Assembly: GCF_003814875.1 (NCBI RefSeq)
Contig: NZ_RKQF01000001.1
Span: 4,774,001-4,838,000, forward strand
Origin: Streptomyces sp. Ag109_O5-1
GTDB taxonomy: Bacteria; Actinomycetota; Actinomycetes; Streptomycetales; Streptomycetaceae
Reading direction: 5' to 3'
DNA length: 64,000 bases
The position numbers were made by a program, and so were the translations under genes. The notes under the pieces are model-generated. The model searched no databases and was not told the DNA's origin. It saw only the letters and a program-made list of their open reading frames with translations. This document shows positions 57,122 through 64,000 of the stretch, piece after piece; within the stretch, counting starts at the first letter, position 1; every line of letters starts with the position of its first letter.

Positions 57122-57158
57122 GCTCACCATTCTCTCAGAGAGCTCGGGTGGTTTCGGT

Positions 57159-57248
57159 GCGCTGGGGGTACCCCCGGCCGAAGGCTGAGGGAGGAACTGC
57201 GGACCGGCGGGGGTCGTTCGCGCAGTTCCCCGCGCCCCTAGGGGGCGC
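57159..57248. repeat. Dispersed GC-rich hairpin element, copy between trpS and glyA
   Basis: It contains the GCGCTGGGGGTACCCCCGGC block shared with 55250. It then has GTTCGCGCAGTTCCCCGCG, shared with the element at 15490-15529, and ends in a stem GCGCCCC (57232-57238) / GGGGCGC (57242-57248). The hairpin lies just beyond the glyA stop and should terminate glyA. Confidence 0.82.
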
Positions 57249-57249
57249 T

Positions 57250-58704
57250 TCAGCCCAGGTCGATCTCCGGGTACAGCGGGAAGCCCGCCACCAGGTCCGT
57301 CGCGCGCTGGGCGATCTCCGTCGAGACCTTCTCGTCCAGGACGTGGGAGGCCTTGCTCGGGGCGCCCGACTTCGTGGTGCCCGGCTCGGTCGCCGTCAGG
57401 ACGCGGTCGATCAGGCCCGCGACCTCGTCCATCTCCGCCGTGCCCAGGCCACGGGTGGTGAGCGCCGGGGTGCCGATGCGGATGCCGGAGGTGTACCAGG
57501 CACCGTTCGGGTCGGCCGGGATCGCGTTGCGGTTGGTGACGATGCCGGAGTCGAGGAGGGCCGTCTCGGCCTGGCGGCCGGTGAGGCCGTACGACGTCTC
57601 GACGTCGATCAGGTTGAGGTGGTTGTCCGTGCCGCCGGTCACCAGCGTGGCGCCCCGGCGCATCAGGCCCTCGGCCAGCGCGCGCGAGTTGTCGACGATC
57701 CGCTGGGCGTAGTCCTGGAAGGCGGGCTGCCGGGCCTCGGCCAGCGCGACGGCCTTGGCGGCCATGACGTGCGGGAGCGGGCCGCCGAGGACCATCGGGC
57801 AGCCGCGGTCGACCTGGTCCTTGAGGGAGTCGTCGCACAGGACCATGCCGCCGCGCGGGCCGCGCAGCGACTTGTGGGTGGTCGTGGTCACGATCTGGGC
57901 GTGCGGGACCGGGTCGAAGTCGCCGGTCAGGACCTTGCCGGCGACCAGGCCCGCGAAGTGCGCCATGTCGACCATCAGGGTCGCGCCGACCTCGTCGGCG
58001 ATCTCGCGCATGATCCGGAAGTTCACCAGCCGGGGGTACGCCGAGTAGCCCGCGACGATGATCAGCGGCTTGAAGTCACGCGCCTGGGCACGCAGCGCGT
58101 CGTAGTCGATCAGGCCGGTGGCCGGGTCGGTGCCGTAGGAGCGCTGATCGAACATCTTGCCGGAGATGTTCGGGCGGAAGCCGTGGGTGAGGTGGCCGCC
58201 CGCGTCCAGGGACATGCCGAGCATCCGCTGGTTGCCGAAGGCCTGCCGCAGCTCGGCCCAGTCGGCCTCGGAGAGGTCGTTGACCTGGCGGGCGCCGGTC
58301 TTCTCCAGGAAGGGGACCTCGACGCGGTCGGCGAGGACGGCCCAGAAGGCGACCAGGTTGGCGTCGATGCCGGAGTGCGGCTGGACGTAGGCGTGCCGGG
58401 CGCCGAACAGCTCACGGGCGTGCTCGGCGGCGAGGCCCTCGACGGTGTCGACGTTGCGGCAGCCGGCGTAGAAACGGCGGCCGATGGTGCCCTCGGCGTA
58501 CTTGTCGCTGAACCAGTTGCCCATCGCGAGCAGGGTCGCCGGGGAGGCGTAGTTCTCGGAGGCGATCAGCTTGAGCATCTCGCGCTGGTCGGCGACCTCC
58601 TGGCCGATGGCGTCGGCGACCCGCGGCTCGACCGCGCGGATCACATCGAGGGCCGCGCGGTACGCGGTGGACTCGGTGGACAGGGGCGCAGAGTTGTCTG
58701 ACAT
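57250..58704 (-). CDS. glyA: Serine hydroxymethyltransferase
   Basis: A 484-residue PLP enzyme that interconverts serine and glycine with tetrahydrofolate. The motifs are LKLIASENYASPATLLAMGN, DKYAEGTIGRRFYAGCRNVD, VQPHSGIDANLVAFWAVLAD and the PLP-Lys site HAQIVTTTTHKSLRGPRGGM. GTPALTTRGLGTAEMDEVAG lies near the end. It is about 60 residues longer than the common form (near 420); the added parts are between the HSG motif and the cofactor domain and at the C-terminus. This long type is found in Streptomyces. The start ATG has GGAGG upstream. It is divergent from rocD. Confidence 0.96.
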   Translation of the reverse strand: MSDNSAPLSTESTAYRAALDVIRAVEPRVADAIGQEVADQREMLKLIASENYASPATLLAMGNWFSDKYAEGTIGRRFYAGCRNVDTVEGLAAEHARELFGARHAYVQPHSGIDANLVAFWAVLADRVEVPFLEKTGARQVNDLSEADWAELRQAFGNQRMLGMSLDAGGHLTHGFRPNISGKMFDQRSYGTDPATGLIDYDALRAQARDFKPLIIVAGYSAYPRLVNFRIMREIADEVGATLMVDMAHFAGLVAGKVLTGDFDPVPHAQIVTTTTHKSLRGPRGGMVLCDDSLKDQVDRGCPMVLGGPLPHVMAAKAVALAEARQPAFQDYAQRIVDNSRALAEGLMRRGATLVTGGTDNHLNLIDVETSYGLTGRQAETALLDSGIVTNRNAIPADPNGAWYTSGIRIGTPALTTRGLGTAEMDEVAGLIDRVLTATEPGTTKSGAPSKASHVLDEKVSTEIAQRATDLVAGFPLYPEIDLG

Positions 58705-58930
58705 TCGGGACCTCCGGACATGGCGTTCGGCATTCACGGTTCGGCCCAGGCGCACGGCACTCGATCACGACGCGGGCCGCTCCCCGATGGTCGGTCCCAT
58801 CCCAGCGCGCCAGTCACGGCCCGCTGGTCACATTACCGGGCACGCCGGGCCCGGGGGCCGTGGCGTCCACCAGTCGGGCACGGACAGACGGTAATAAAGG
58901 GATCATCTCGCCGCGTTCTCTGGAGTCGCC

Positions 58931-60136
58931 GTGACCACTGCCGAAGCCCTCATCGCCGCCGCCGACGCGCACAGCGCGCACAACTACCACCCGCTGCCGG
59001 TGGTGATCGCCACGGCCGACGGCGCGTGGATGACGGACGTCGAGGGACGCCGGTACCTGGACTTCCTCGCCGGGTACTCGGCGCTGAACTTCGGGCACGG
59101 CCACCCCCGCCTGGTCGCGGCGACGAAGGCCCAGCTGGAGCGGGTGACACTGACGTCCCGGGCCTTCCACCACGACCGGTTCGCCGCGTTCTGCACGGAG
59201 CTGGCGGAGCTGTGCGGGATGGAGATGGTGCTGCCGATGAACACGGGGGTGGAGGCGGTGGAGACCGCCGTGAAGACCGCCCGGAAGTGGGGGTACCGGG
59301 TCAAGGGGGTGCCCGGTGAGATGGCGAAGGTGGTGGTCGCCGGCGGGAACTTCCACGGGCGTACGACGACCGTGATCAGTTTCTCGACGGATCCGGAGGC
59401 GCGGGCGGACTTCGGGCCGTACACGCCGGGCTTCGAGATCGTGCCGTACGGGGACCTGACGGCGATGCGGGCGGCGCTGACCGAGAACACGGTCGCGGTG
59501 CTGCTGGAGCCGATCCAGGGCGAGTCGGGGGTGATCGTGCCGCCGGCCGGTTATCTGCCGGCGGTGCGGGAGCTGACCCGCGATCGGAACGTGCTGTTCG
59601 TCGCCGACGAGGTCCAGTCCGGACTGGGGCGGACCGGGCGGACGTTCGCGTGCGAGCACGAGGGGGTCGTACCGGACATGTACGTGCTCGGGAAGGCGCT
59701 GGGGGGTGGGGTGCTGCCGGTGTCCGCGGTCGTGTCGAGCGCCGATGTGCTGGGGGTGTTCCGGCCCGGGGAGCACGGGTCCACGTTCGGCGGGAATCCG
59801 CTGGCCTGTGCGGTGGGTCTTGAGGTGATCGCGATGCTGCGGACCGGGGAGTTCCAGCAGCGGGCGGTCGAGCTGGGGGAGTTGCTGCACCGGCGGCTGG
59901 CGGAGATCGCGGGGAGCGGACGGGTGACGGCCGTACGGGGGCGGGGGCTGTGGGCGGGGGTGGATGTGGATCCGGGGGTGGGGTCGGGACGGGTCGTTTC
60001 GGAGCGGTTGATGGAGCGGGGGGTGCTGGTGAAGGACACACACGGGTCGACCGTGCGGATCGCTCCGCCGTTGGTGGTGGAGGAGGACGACTTGGAGTGG
60101 GGGATCGAGCAGTTGTGGGGGGTTTTGAGCGCCTAG
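58931..60136 (+). CDS. rocD: Ornithine--oxo-acid transaminase
   Basis: A 401-residue class III aminotransferase. It opens AHNYHPLPVVIATADGAWMT and has DVEGRRYLDFLAGYSALNFG, LPMNTGVEAVETAVKTARKW and GGNFHGRTTTVISFSTDPEA. The PLP-binding part is ADEVQSGLGRTGRTFACEHE with the Lys in YVLGKALGGGVLPVSAVVSS, then HGSTFGGNPLACAVGLEVIA. The NTGVEAVE motif is typical of ornithine delta-aminotransferase rather than acetylornithine enzymes. It converts ornithine to glutamate semialdehyde in arginine breakdown. The GTG at 58931 follows TGGAG. No other arginine gene lies within the window. Confidence 0.93.
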   Translation: MTTAEALIAAADAHSAHNYHPLPVVIATADGAWMTDVEGRRYLDFLAGYSALNFGHGHPRLVAATKAQLERVTLTSRAFHHDRFAAFCTELAELCGMEMVLPMNTGVEAVETAVKTARKWGYRVKGVPGEMAKVVVAGGNFHGRTTTVISFSTDPEARADFGPYTPGFEIVPYGDLTAMRAALTENTVAVLLEPIQGESGVIVPPAGYLPAVRELTRDRNVLFVADEVQSGLGRTGRTFACEHEGVVPDMYVLGKALGGGVLPVSAVVSSADVLGVFRPGEHGSTFGGNPLACAVGLEVIAMLRTGEFQQRAVELGELLHRRLAEIAGSGRVTAVRGRGLWAGVDVDPGVGSGRVVSERLMERGVLVKDTHGSTVRIAPPLVVEEDDLEWGIEQLWGVLSA

Positions 60137-60169
60137 CGGGGAGGGCGGATCGGTTCGTGGGCGACTGCG

Positions 60170-60243
60170 GGCCGGTGGGGCCCGGTCGCGCCCACGCGGC
60201 GGTAGCCGCACATTCATACGGCCCCGCGCCCCTGTCGGGGCGC
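60170..60243. repeat. Dispersed intergenic element, second copy of the 45733 type
   Basis: It begins GGCCGGTGGGGCCCGGTCGC, contains CCCACGCGGCGGTAGCCGCA, and ends in GCGCCCC/GGGGCGC (60226-60232 and 60237-60243). Apart from a few bases it equals 45733-45807. It separates convergent rocD and the ATP-grasp gene, whose stop codon overlaps the last base of the stem. Confidence 0.82.
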
Positions 60244-61427
60244 TAAAGGATCACGTGGGGCAGGAAGCGGGCGTAGTCGTCCGTCACCAAACCCTGGGAC
60301 TCGCGGATGCCCAGGCCCGCGGCCTCCTCCCCCACCACCCACGCGCCCAGCACCACATGGTTGCCGTCGAAGGTCGGCAGGGGGGCCAACTGCTGGTAGC
60401 AGCACGGCTCTTCGCGTATCACCGGGGCATGGCCGGGCTCGTGCACGACCACGCCCGCGCCCTCCCGGCCCAGCAGCGGCTTGCTGACGTAGCCGCCCGC
60501 GGCCGCCAGCTCCCTCGGGCCGTCCACGTACGCCGGGAGCAGGTTCGGGTGGTCCGGGTACAGCTCCCAGAGGACGGCGAGGAGGGCCTTGTTGCTGAGC
60601 AGCATCTTCCAGGCGGGCTCGATCCACATCGTCGTGCCCGTGCCGCCGCCGTTGTCCAGGGTGGCGAGGGCGTGGTCCGCGAAGGCGTCGGCCGTGAGCC
60701 ATTCCCACGGGTAGAGCTTGAAGCAGGCACGGATGAAGCGGAGCCGGTTGTCTACGAAGCGGCCGGAGAGCGTGTCCCAGCCGATCTCCTCCATGGAGAT
60801 CCAGTCGGTGTCCAGGCCCGCCTGCTCGGCGGTCTCCTTGAGGTACGCGACCGTCATCAGGTCCTCGCCGAGTTCGTCGGCGGCGGAGTGGGCGAAGTGG
60901 AGCGGGGCGCCCGGCGGGAGGAGGCGGGCCTGTGCCCGCCAGGCCTCGACGAGGCGTTCGTGGAGGCTGTTCCACTGGTCGGCGCCCGGGAAGCGGTCCG
61001 CCATCCAGAACCACTGGGCCGAGGCCGCCTCCACCAGGGAGGTGGGAGTGTCGGCGTTGTACTCCAGGAGTTTCGCCGGGCCCGTGCCGTCGTAGCGGAG
61101 GTCGAAGCGGCCGTAGAGGGAGGGGAGTTCGGCGCGGCGGCGCCATGACTCGGTGACGGCCTCGACCACGCGCGGGTCGGTGATGCCGAGGTCGGTGAAG
61201 CGGTTCTTCGCCACGATGTGGCCGGCGGCCGCCAGGCACATCGTGTGCAGTTCCTCGACGGTCTCCTCCAGCGCCTCCACCTCGTCCAGGGTGAAGGCGT
61301 AGTACGCGCTCTCGTCCCAGTACGGGCGCAGGACGCCGTCGGGGTGACGGGTGAGGGGATAGATCAGGCCCTGTTCCTCGACGGTCCGCTGCCAGTCGGG
61401 GCGAGGGTCGGTCGTATGGCGCCGCAT
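60243..61427 (-). CDS. Glutathionylspermidine synthase family ATP-grasp protein (YgiC/YjfC-like)
   Basis: A 394-residue ligase-type protein of the GSP_synth family. Recognisable parts are RPYWDESAYYAFTLDEVEAL at the N-terminus, then LYGRFDLRYDGTGPAKLLEY, NADTPTSLVEAASAQWFWMA, and the nucleotide-site stretches TTMWIEPAWKMLLSNKALLA and YVSKPLLGREGAGVVVHEP. In the full Gss enzyme an amidase domain is fused; it is absent here, as in YgiC and YjfC. A carboxylate-amine ligase reaction on a peptide or polyamine is likely, but the substrate is unknown. The next gene upstream (9-bp gap) encodes a small lipoprotein, and the pair recalls ygiB-ygiC. Confidence 0.92.
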   Translation of the reverse strand: MRRHTTDPRPDWQRTVEEQGLIYPLTRHPDGVLRPYWDESAYYAFTLDEVEALEETVEELHTMCLAAAGHIVAKNRFTDLGITDPRVVEAVTESWRRRAELPSLYGRFDLRYDGTGPAKLLEYNADTPTSLVEAASAQWFWMADRFPGADQWNSLHERLVEAWRAQARLLPPGAPLHFAHSAADELGEDLMTVAYLKETAEQAGLDTDWISMEEIGWDTLSGRFVDNRLRFIRACFKLYPWEWLTADAFADHALATLDNGGGTGTTMWIEPAWKMLLSNKALLAVLWELYPDHPNLLPAYVDGPRELAAAGGYVSKPLLGREGAGVVVHEPGHAPVIREEPCCYQQLAPLPTFDGNHVVLGAWVVGEEAAGLGIRESQGLVTDDYARFLPHVIL

Positions 61428-61436
61428 GGGAACCGG

Positions 61437-61781
61437 TCAGCCGCCGGAGCTGTCGTGGCCGCCGCCGAAGCCGCCGCGGTGCACGCTGTGACCGCCGCTC
61501 GACGAACCGCCCGAGCCTCCGCCGGACTTGGTGAACGAGCCGCCCTTGACCCAGCCGCTCCGCTTCTTGCCGCCGTAGTAGTAGCCGGCGTTGACGGCGG
61601 ACTTGGCGGAGGTGCAGTCCTTGTCGGAGACGACCTGGTAGCCCTTGGTGGCGCGGTAGCTGTCGCGGTCGACGCAGCGCTTGTCGGGGTCGGAGGAGCA
61701 GGCGGTCAGGGCGGCGGCCAGGAGGCCCATGCCGCCCAGGACGACCGTGCCCGAGCGCATTTGCCGACGTATGTCCGCCAT
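61437..61781 (-). CDS. Small Gly/Ser-rich lipoprotein upstream of the ATP-grasp gene
   Basis: A 114-residue exported protein. The signal peptide ends in the lipobox LTAC (MGLLAAALTACSSDPDKRC). The mature part has two further Cys (KRCVDRDSYRATKGYQVVSD and KDCTSAKSAV), then YYYGGKKRSGWVKGGSF and a long Gly/Ser/His tail. The layout resembles YgiB (DUF1190) of Enterobacteria, a partner of YgiC. It is presumably in one transcript with the downstream ligase-like gene. The start ATG at 61781 is used; an in-frame extension upstream lacks signal-peptide character. Confidence 0.78.
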   Translation of the reverse strand: MADIRRQMRSGTVVLGGMGLLAAALTACSSDPDKRCVDRDSYRATKGYQVVSDKDCTSAKSAVNAGYYYGGKKRSGWVKGGSFTKSGGGSGGSSSGGHSVHRGGFGGGHDSSGG

Positions 61782-62039
61782 GTCCGTGATCCCCCGTGCC
61801 GCCCCGTGCGATGTCCGGCGACAGTCTAGACGAGCGGTTTCGGCCCCCCTGATTGTCATGTACAGGTAAGAAAATCATGTGAAGCCCCCGCCGATCCTTA
61901 CGGCGCCCCAAGTCGCCCGGGTACCGTCCAGCCTGCCCCCTGGGTGAACGATCAACTTCGAATCTACGCGCGCAGAACGATCGCCGCACGACCCGCACCG
62001 CCATCCCTCTCGCATCCCCCACCGATGGAGGAATGACAG

Positions 62040-62981
62040 ATGCCCGGCTTTGCCACCTCACGCCGCAAACTCACCACGGCCGCGGCCGTGTTCGGCCTGC
62101 TCGCCGCCGGTGCCGCCGTCCAGGCCACCAGCGCCGCCACCCCCGCGCACGCGGCCACCGCCTACCGCGTCCTGTTCGACGACGGCCACGCCGAGGAGGC
62201 CGGCAACGCGGACTGGATCATCTCCACCAGCAAGCCGGACCCGCTCGGCGAGGACTCCTCCCCGTCCTCAGAGACGGACTGGACGGGCGCGCTGTCGTCG
62301 TGGGGTGTCGCCCTGCAGCAGACCGGCGACTACAGCCTGAAGACCGCCACCAGCGCGCTGACGTACGGCGGTTCGTCGTCGACCGACCTGTCGAAGTTCG
62401 ACGCGCTGGTGCTGCCCGAGCCCAACACGAAGTTCACGACCGCCGAGAAGACGGCCATCATGAACTTCGTCAAGAACGGCGGCGGGCTGTTCATGGTCTC
62501 CGACCACACCGGCGCCGACCGCAACAACGACGGCTACGACGCGGTCAAGATCCTCAACGACCTGATGACCAACAACAGCGTCGACTCGTCCGACCCGTTC
62601 GGCTTCTCCATCGACTCGCTGAACATCAGCTCCGGCTACCCGAAGGCCATCAGCGACAGCAGCAACGCCGTCCTGCACGGCTCCTTCGGCACCGTCACCA
62701 AGAGCCTGATCGCCAACGGCACGACCGCCACCCTCAAGCCCTCCGACAACTCCAACGTCAAGGGGCTGCTGTACCGCAGCGGCTACTCCGGCAACACCGG
62801 CGCCTTCTTCCTGACGTCCACCTTCGGCAGCGGGCGGGTCGCCTTCTGGGGCGACAGCTCCCCGATCGACGACGGCACCGGCCAGTCCGGCAACACCCTG
62901 TACGACGGCTGGAACGACAGCGGCGCCACCAACGCCGCCCTCGCCCTCAACGCCACCGCCTGGCTGGCCGGCGCCAGCTGA
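62040..62981 (+). CDS. Secreted protein with glutamine-amidotransferase-like (GATase1) fold, unknown function
   Basis: A 313-residue exported protein. A twin-Arg-like start with only Ser-Arg-Arg-Lys (TSRRKLTTAAAVFGLLAAGA) precedes the Ala-rich signal peptide and an AHA cleavage site. The mature part includes YRVLFDDGHAEEAGNADWII, LSKFDALVLPEPNTKFTTAE, KNGGGLFMVSDHTGADRN and FGSGRVAFWGDSSPIDDGTG. The order of strand, elbow and GDSSP loop recalls a class I glutamine amidotransferase-like or DUF4350-type domain, though no nucleophilic Cys is present. Some homologues are just called hydrolases. GGAGGA is 6 nt before the ATG, so the start is sound. Confidence 0.78.
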   Translation: MPGFATSRRKLTTAAAVFGLLAAGAAVQATSAATPAHAATAYRVLFDDGHAEEAGNADWIISTSKPDPLGEDSSPSSETDWTGALSSWGVALQQTGDYSLKTATSALTYGGSSSTDLSKFDALVLPEPNTKFTTAEKTAIMNFVKNGGGLFMVSDHTGADRNNDGYDAVKILNDLMTNNSVDSSDPFGFSIDSLNISSGYPKAISDSSNAVLHGSFGTVTKSLIANGTTATLKPSDNSNVKGLLYRSGYSGNTGAFFLTSTFGSGRVAFWGDSSPIDDGTGQSGNTLYDGWNDSGATNAALALNATAWLAGAS

Positions 62982-62996
62982 CGCACCAGGGGTGGA

Positions 62997-63023
62997 GCGG
63001 GTCCGGGGTGCGCCCCGGCCCGC
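62997..63023 (+). terminator. Hairpin terminator after the secreted GATase1-like gene
   Basis: GCGGG-CCGGGG (62997-63008, with one unpaired T) pairs with CCCCGG-CCCGC (63013-63023), around a TGCG loop. TTCTTACTTTCC follows immediately, giving a short pyrimidine tract. It lies 15 bp after the stop codon. Confidence 0.78.
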
Positions 63024-63074
63024 TTCTTACTTTCCTCCCGGCCACCGTTTGCTCCTCTCGCCTAAAGTCCCTTT

Positions 63075-63950
63075 GTGCTCTTTGGAATGGTGTGCGCGCT
63101 CACGGCCGCGATCTGCTTCGGTACGGCGACGGTCCTGCAGGCGATGGCCGCGCGGGCGGCCGGTGACGGCGGGGGCGGGGAGGCCGCGCTGCTGCTGCGG
63201 GCCGTACGGCAGTGGCGGTACGTGGTCGGGCTGGGGCTGGACGGGCTCGGCTTCGTGTTCCAGATCCTGGCCCTGCGGTCGATCCCGATCTACGCGGTGA
63301 GCGCGGCCCTGGCGTCCTCCCTCGCGGTGACGGCGGTGGTCGCCGCACGGCTGCTGCGGGTGCGGCTGAGCGGGGCGGAGTGGACCGCGGTGGGGGTGGT
63401 GTGCGCTGGGCTCGCCATGCTCGGCCTGGCCTCGGGGCCGGAAGGGGACCACGCCGGGTCGATGACGCTGAAGTGGGTGATGCTCGGGATCGCCGTGGGC
63501 GTGCTGCTGCTCGGGCTGGCCGGCGGGCGGCTGTCCGGGCGGTGGCGGGCACTGGTCCTCGGGCTCGGCGCGGGGTTCGGGTTCGGGGTGGTGGAGGTGT
63601 CGGTCCGGCTGATCGACACCCTGCGGCCGGCCGGACTGCTGGCCAACCCCGCGACCTATGCCCTGCTCATCGGCGGCGGCGCCGCCTTCATGCTGCTGAC
63701 CTCGGCCCTGCAGCGTGGCTCGGTGACCACGGCGACGGCCGGCATGGTGATCGGCGAGACGATCGGTCCGGCGGCGGTCGGGGTGGTGTGGCTCGGGGAC
63801 CGCACCCGGGAGGGCCTGACCTGGCTGGCGGTGCTGGGGTTCACGGTGGCCGTGGCGGGGGCGCTGGCGCTGGCCCGGTTCGGCGAGGCGCCGGACGTGG
63901 CGGACGCCGGCCCCGAGGCGGCGGAGCCGGTCAGCCCATCGCGTCCGTGA
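63075..63950 (+). CDS. DMT/EamA-like multispanning membrane protein
   Basis: A 291-residue membrane protein with ten predicted helices in two similar halves, as in drug/metabolite transporters. It starts LFGMVCALTAAICFGTATVL and includes YVVGLGLDGLGFVFQILALR, SIPIYAVSAALASSLAVTAV, ATAGMVIGETIGPAAVGVVW and WLAVLGFTVAVAGALALARF. The pairing of small-residue helices resembles the EamA or NIPA type. The substrate is unknown. The GTG at 63075 is the first plausible start. The last 20 bp overlap the convergent gene that leaves the window. Confidence 0.85.
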   Translation: MLFGMVCALTAAICFGTATVLQAMAARAAGDGGGGEAALLLRAVRQWRYVVGLGLDGLGFVFQILALRSIPIYAVSAALASSLAVTAVVAARLLRVRLSGAEWTAVGVVCAGLAMLGLASGPEGDHAGSMTLKWVMLGIAVGVLLLGLAGGRLSGRWRALVLGLGAGFGFGVVEVSVRLIDTLRPAGLLANPATYALLIGGGAAFMLLTSALQRGSVTTATAGMVIGETIGPAAVGVVWLGDRTREGLTWLAVLGFTVAVAGALALARFGEAPDVADAGPEAAEPVSPSRP

Positions 63951-64000
63951 TCCCGTCCCAGAGGCGGGTCCGGGCCTCCAGGGCGACGAGGACGGCCTCG
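63931..64000 (-). CDS. C-terminal end of a gene leaving the window (unidentified)
   Basis: The minus strand from the window edge to the stop at 63931-63933 encodes EAVLVALEARTRLWDGITDA, ending MG. Only 22 residues are visible, so no family can be named. The codon use is typical of a coding frame. It overlaps the end of the DMT-like gene by 20 bp in convergent orientation. Confidence 0.6.
   Translation of the reverse strand, partial: EAVLVALEARTRLWDGITDAMG

Noticed and set aside
58705..58930. A glycine or folate riboswitch before glyA
   Set aside because: No conserved core motifs of either class were recognised in the leader; it is treated as a plain divergent promoter region.

Overview
The window is a Streptomyces-type chromosome segment. 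It has very high G+C, frequent GTG starts, GTGA/ATGA stop-start overlaps, low-complexity Ser/Gly/Pro tails on exported proteins, and several copies of a dispersed GC-rich hairpin element. From memory, the gene order (neuB-type wall locus, two ECF sigma pairs, sdhCDAB, an SCO4848-family protein with a D-Ala-D-Ala carboxypeptidase, trpS, glyA, rocD) matches the core chromosome of S. coelicolor around SCO4830-SCO4882. No tRNA, rRNA, CRISPR array, transposase or prophage was seen.

Region 1 (1-2.7 kb) holds a carboxymuconolactone-decarboxylase-like protein without the usual cysteines, an AraC regulator, and a divergent aldo/keto reductase. Region 2 (2.7-15.4 kb) is a wall-glycopolymer locus built on a nonulosonic acid, probably Kdn. 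It has a NeuB-type synthase, a CMP-sugar synthetase fused to a KdsC-like phosphatase, a DUF6716 putative glycosyltransferase, a GT2, two polysialyltransferase-like proteins, an 891-residue two-module glycosyltransferase, an acyltransferase-3 membrane protein and a methyltransferase. Together these could make, activate, polymerise and decorate a teichulosonic-acid-like polymer.

Region 3 (15.5-20.4 kb) has a TetR repressor with two clear palindromic operators before an FAD monooxygenase, a decapitated PadR gene, a LysE/LeuE exporter and a methylmalonyl-CoA-mutase-type subunit without a B12 domain. Region 4 (20.5-34.1 kb) is mostly envelope: an L,D-transpeptidase, two paralogous ECF sigma/membrane-partner pairs, a PGRP amidase, an MFS exporter, a DUF4328 protein, a GH20 hexosaminidase and a divergent OHCU-decarboxylase homologue. 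Region 5 (34.3-37.8 kb) is the sdhCDAB operon with a strong terminator.

Region 6 (38.2-48.7 kb) contains a VOC protein, a TetR-autoregulated operon with a readable promoter and two operators, a Uma2 protein, an MMPL transporter facing a two-component system, an RsbW-like ATPase, a peptide-binding protein and a deletion-damaged metallophosphoesterase. Region 7 (48.8-55.2 kb) includes a compact set for decaprenyl-phosphoryl-arabinose supply: PAP2 phosphatase, UbiA-type DPPR synthase, GtrA, DprE1 and DprE2. These genes are familiar from mycobacterial arabinan synthesis. Region 8 (55.3-64 kb) carries a 2'-5' RNA ligase-like protein, trpS, glyA, rocD, a lipoprotein/ATP-grasp pair resembling YgiB-YgiC, a secreted protein of unknown function, a DMT-type membrane protein and the end of one more gene.

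Starts were chosen by eye from Shine-Dalgarno matches, stop-start overlaps and expected family N-termini. Function calls come from motif recognition only, since no search was run.
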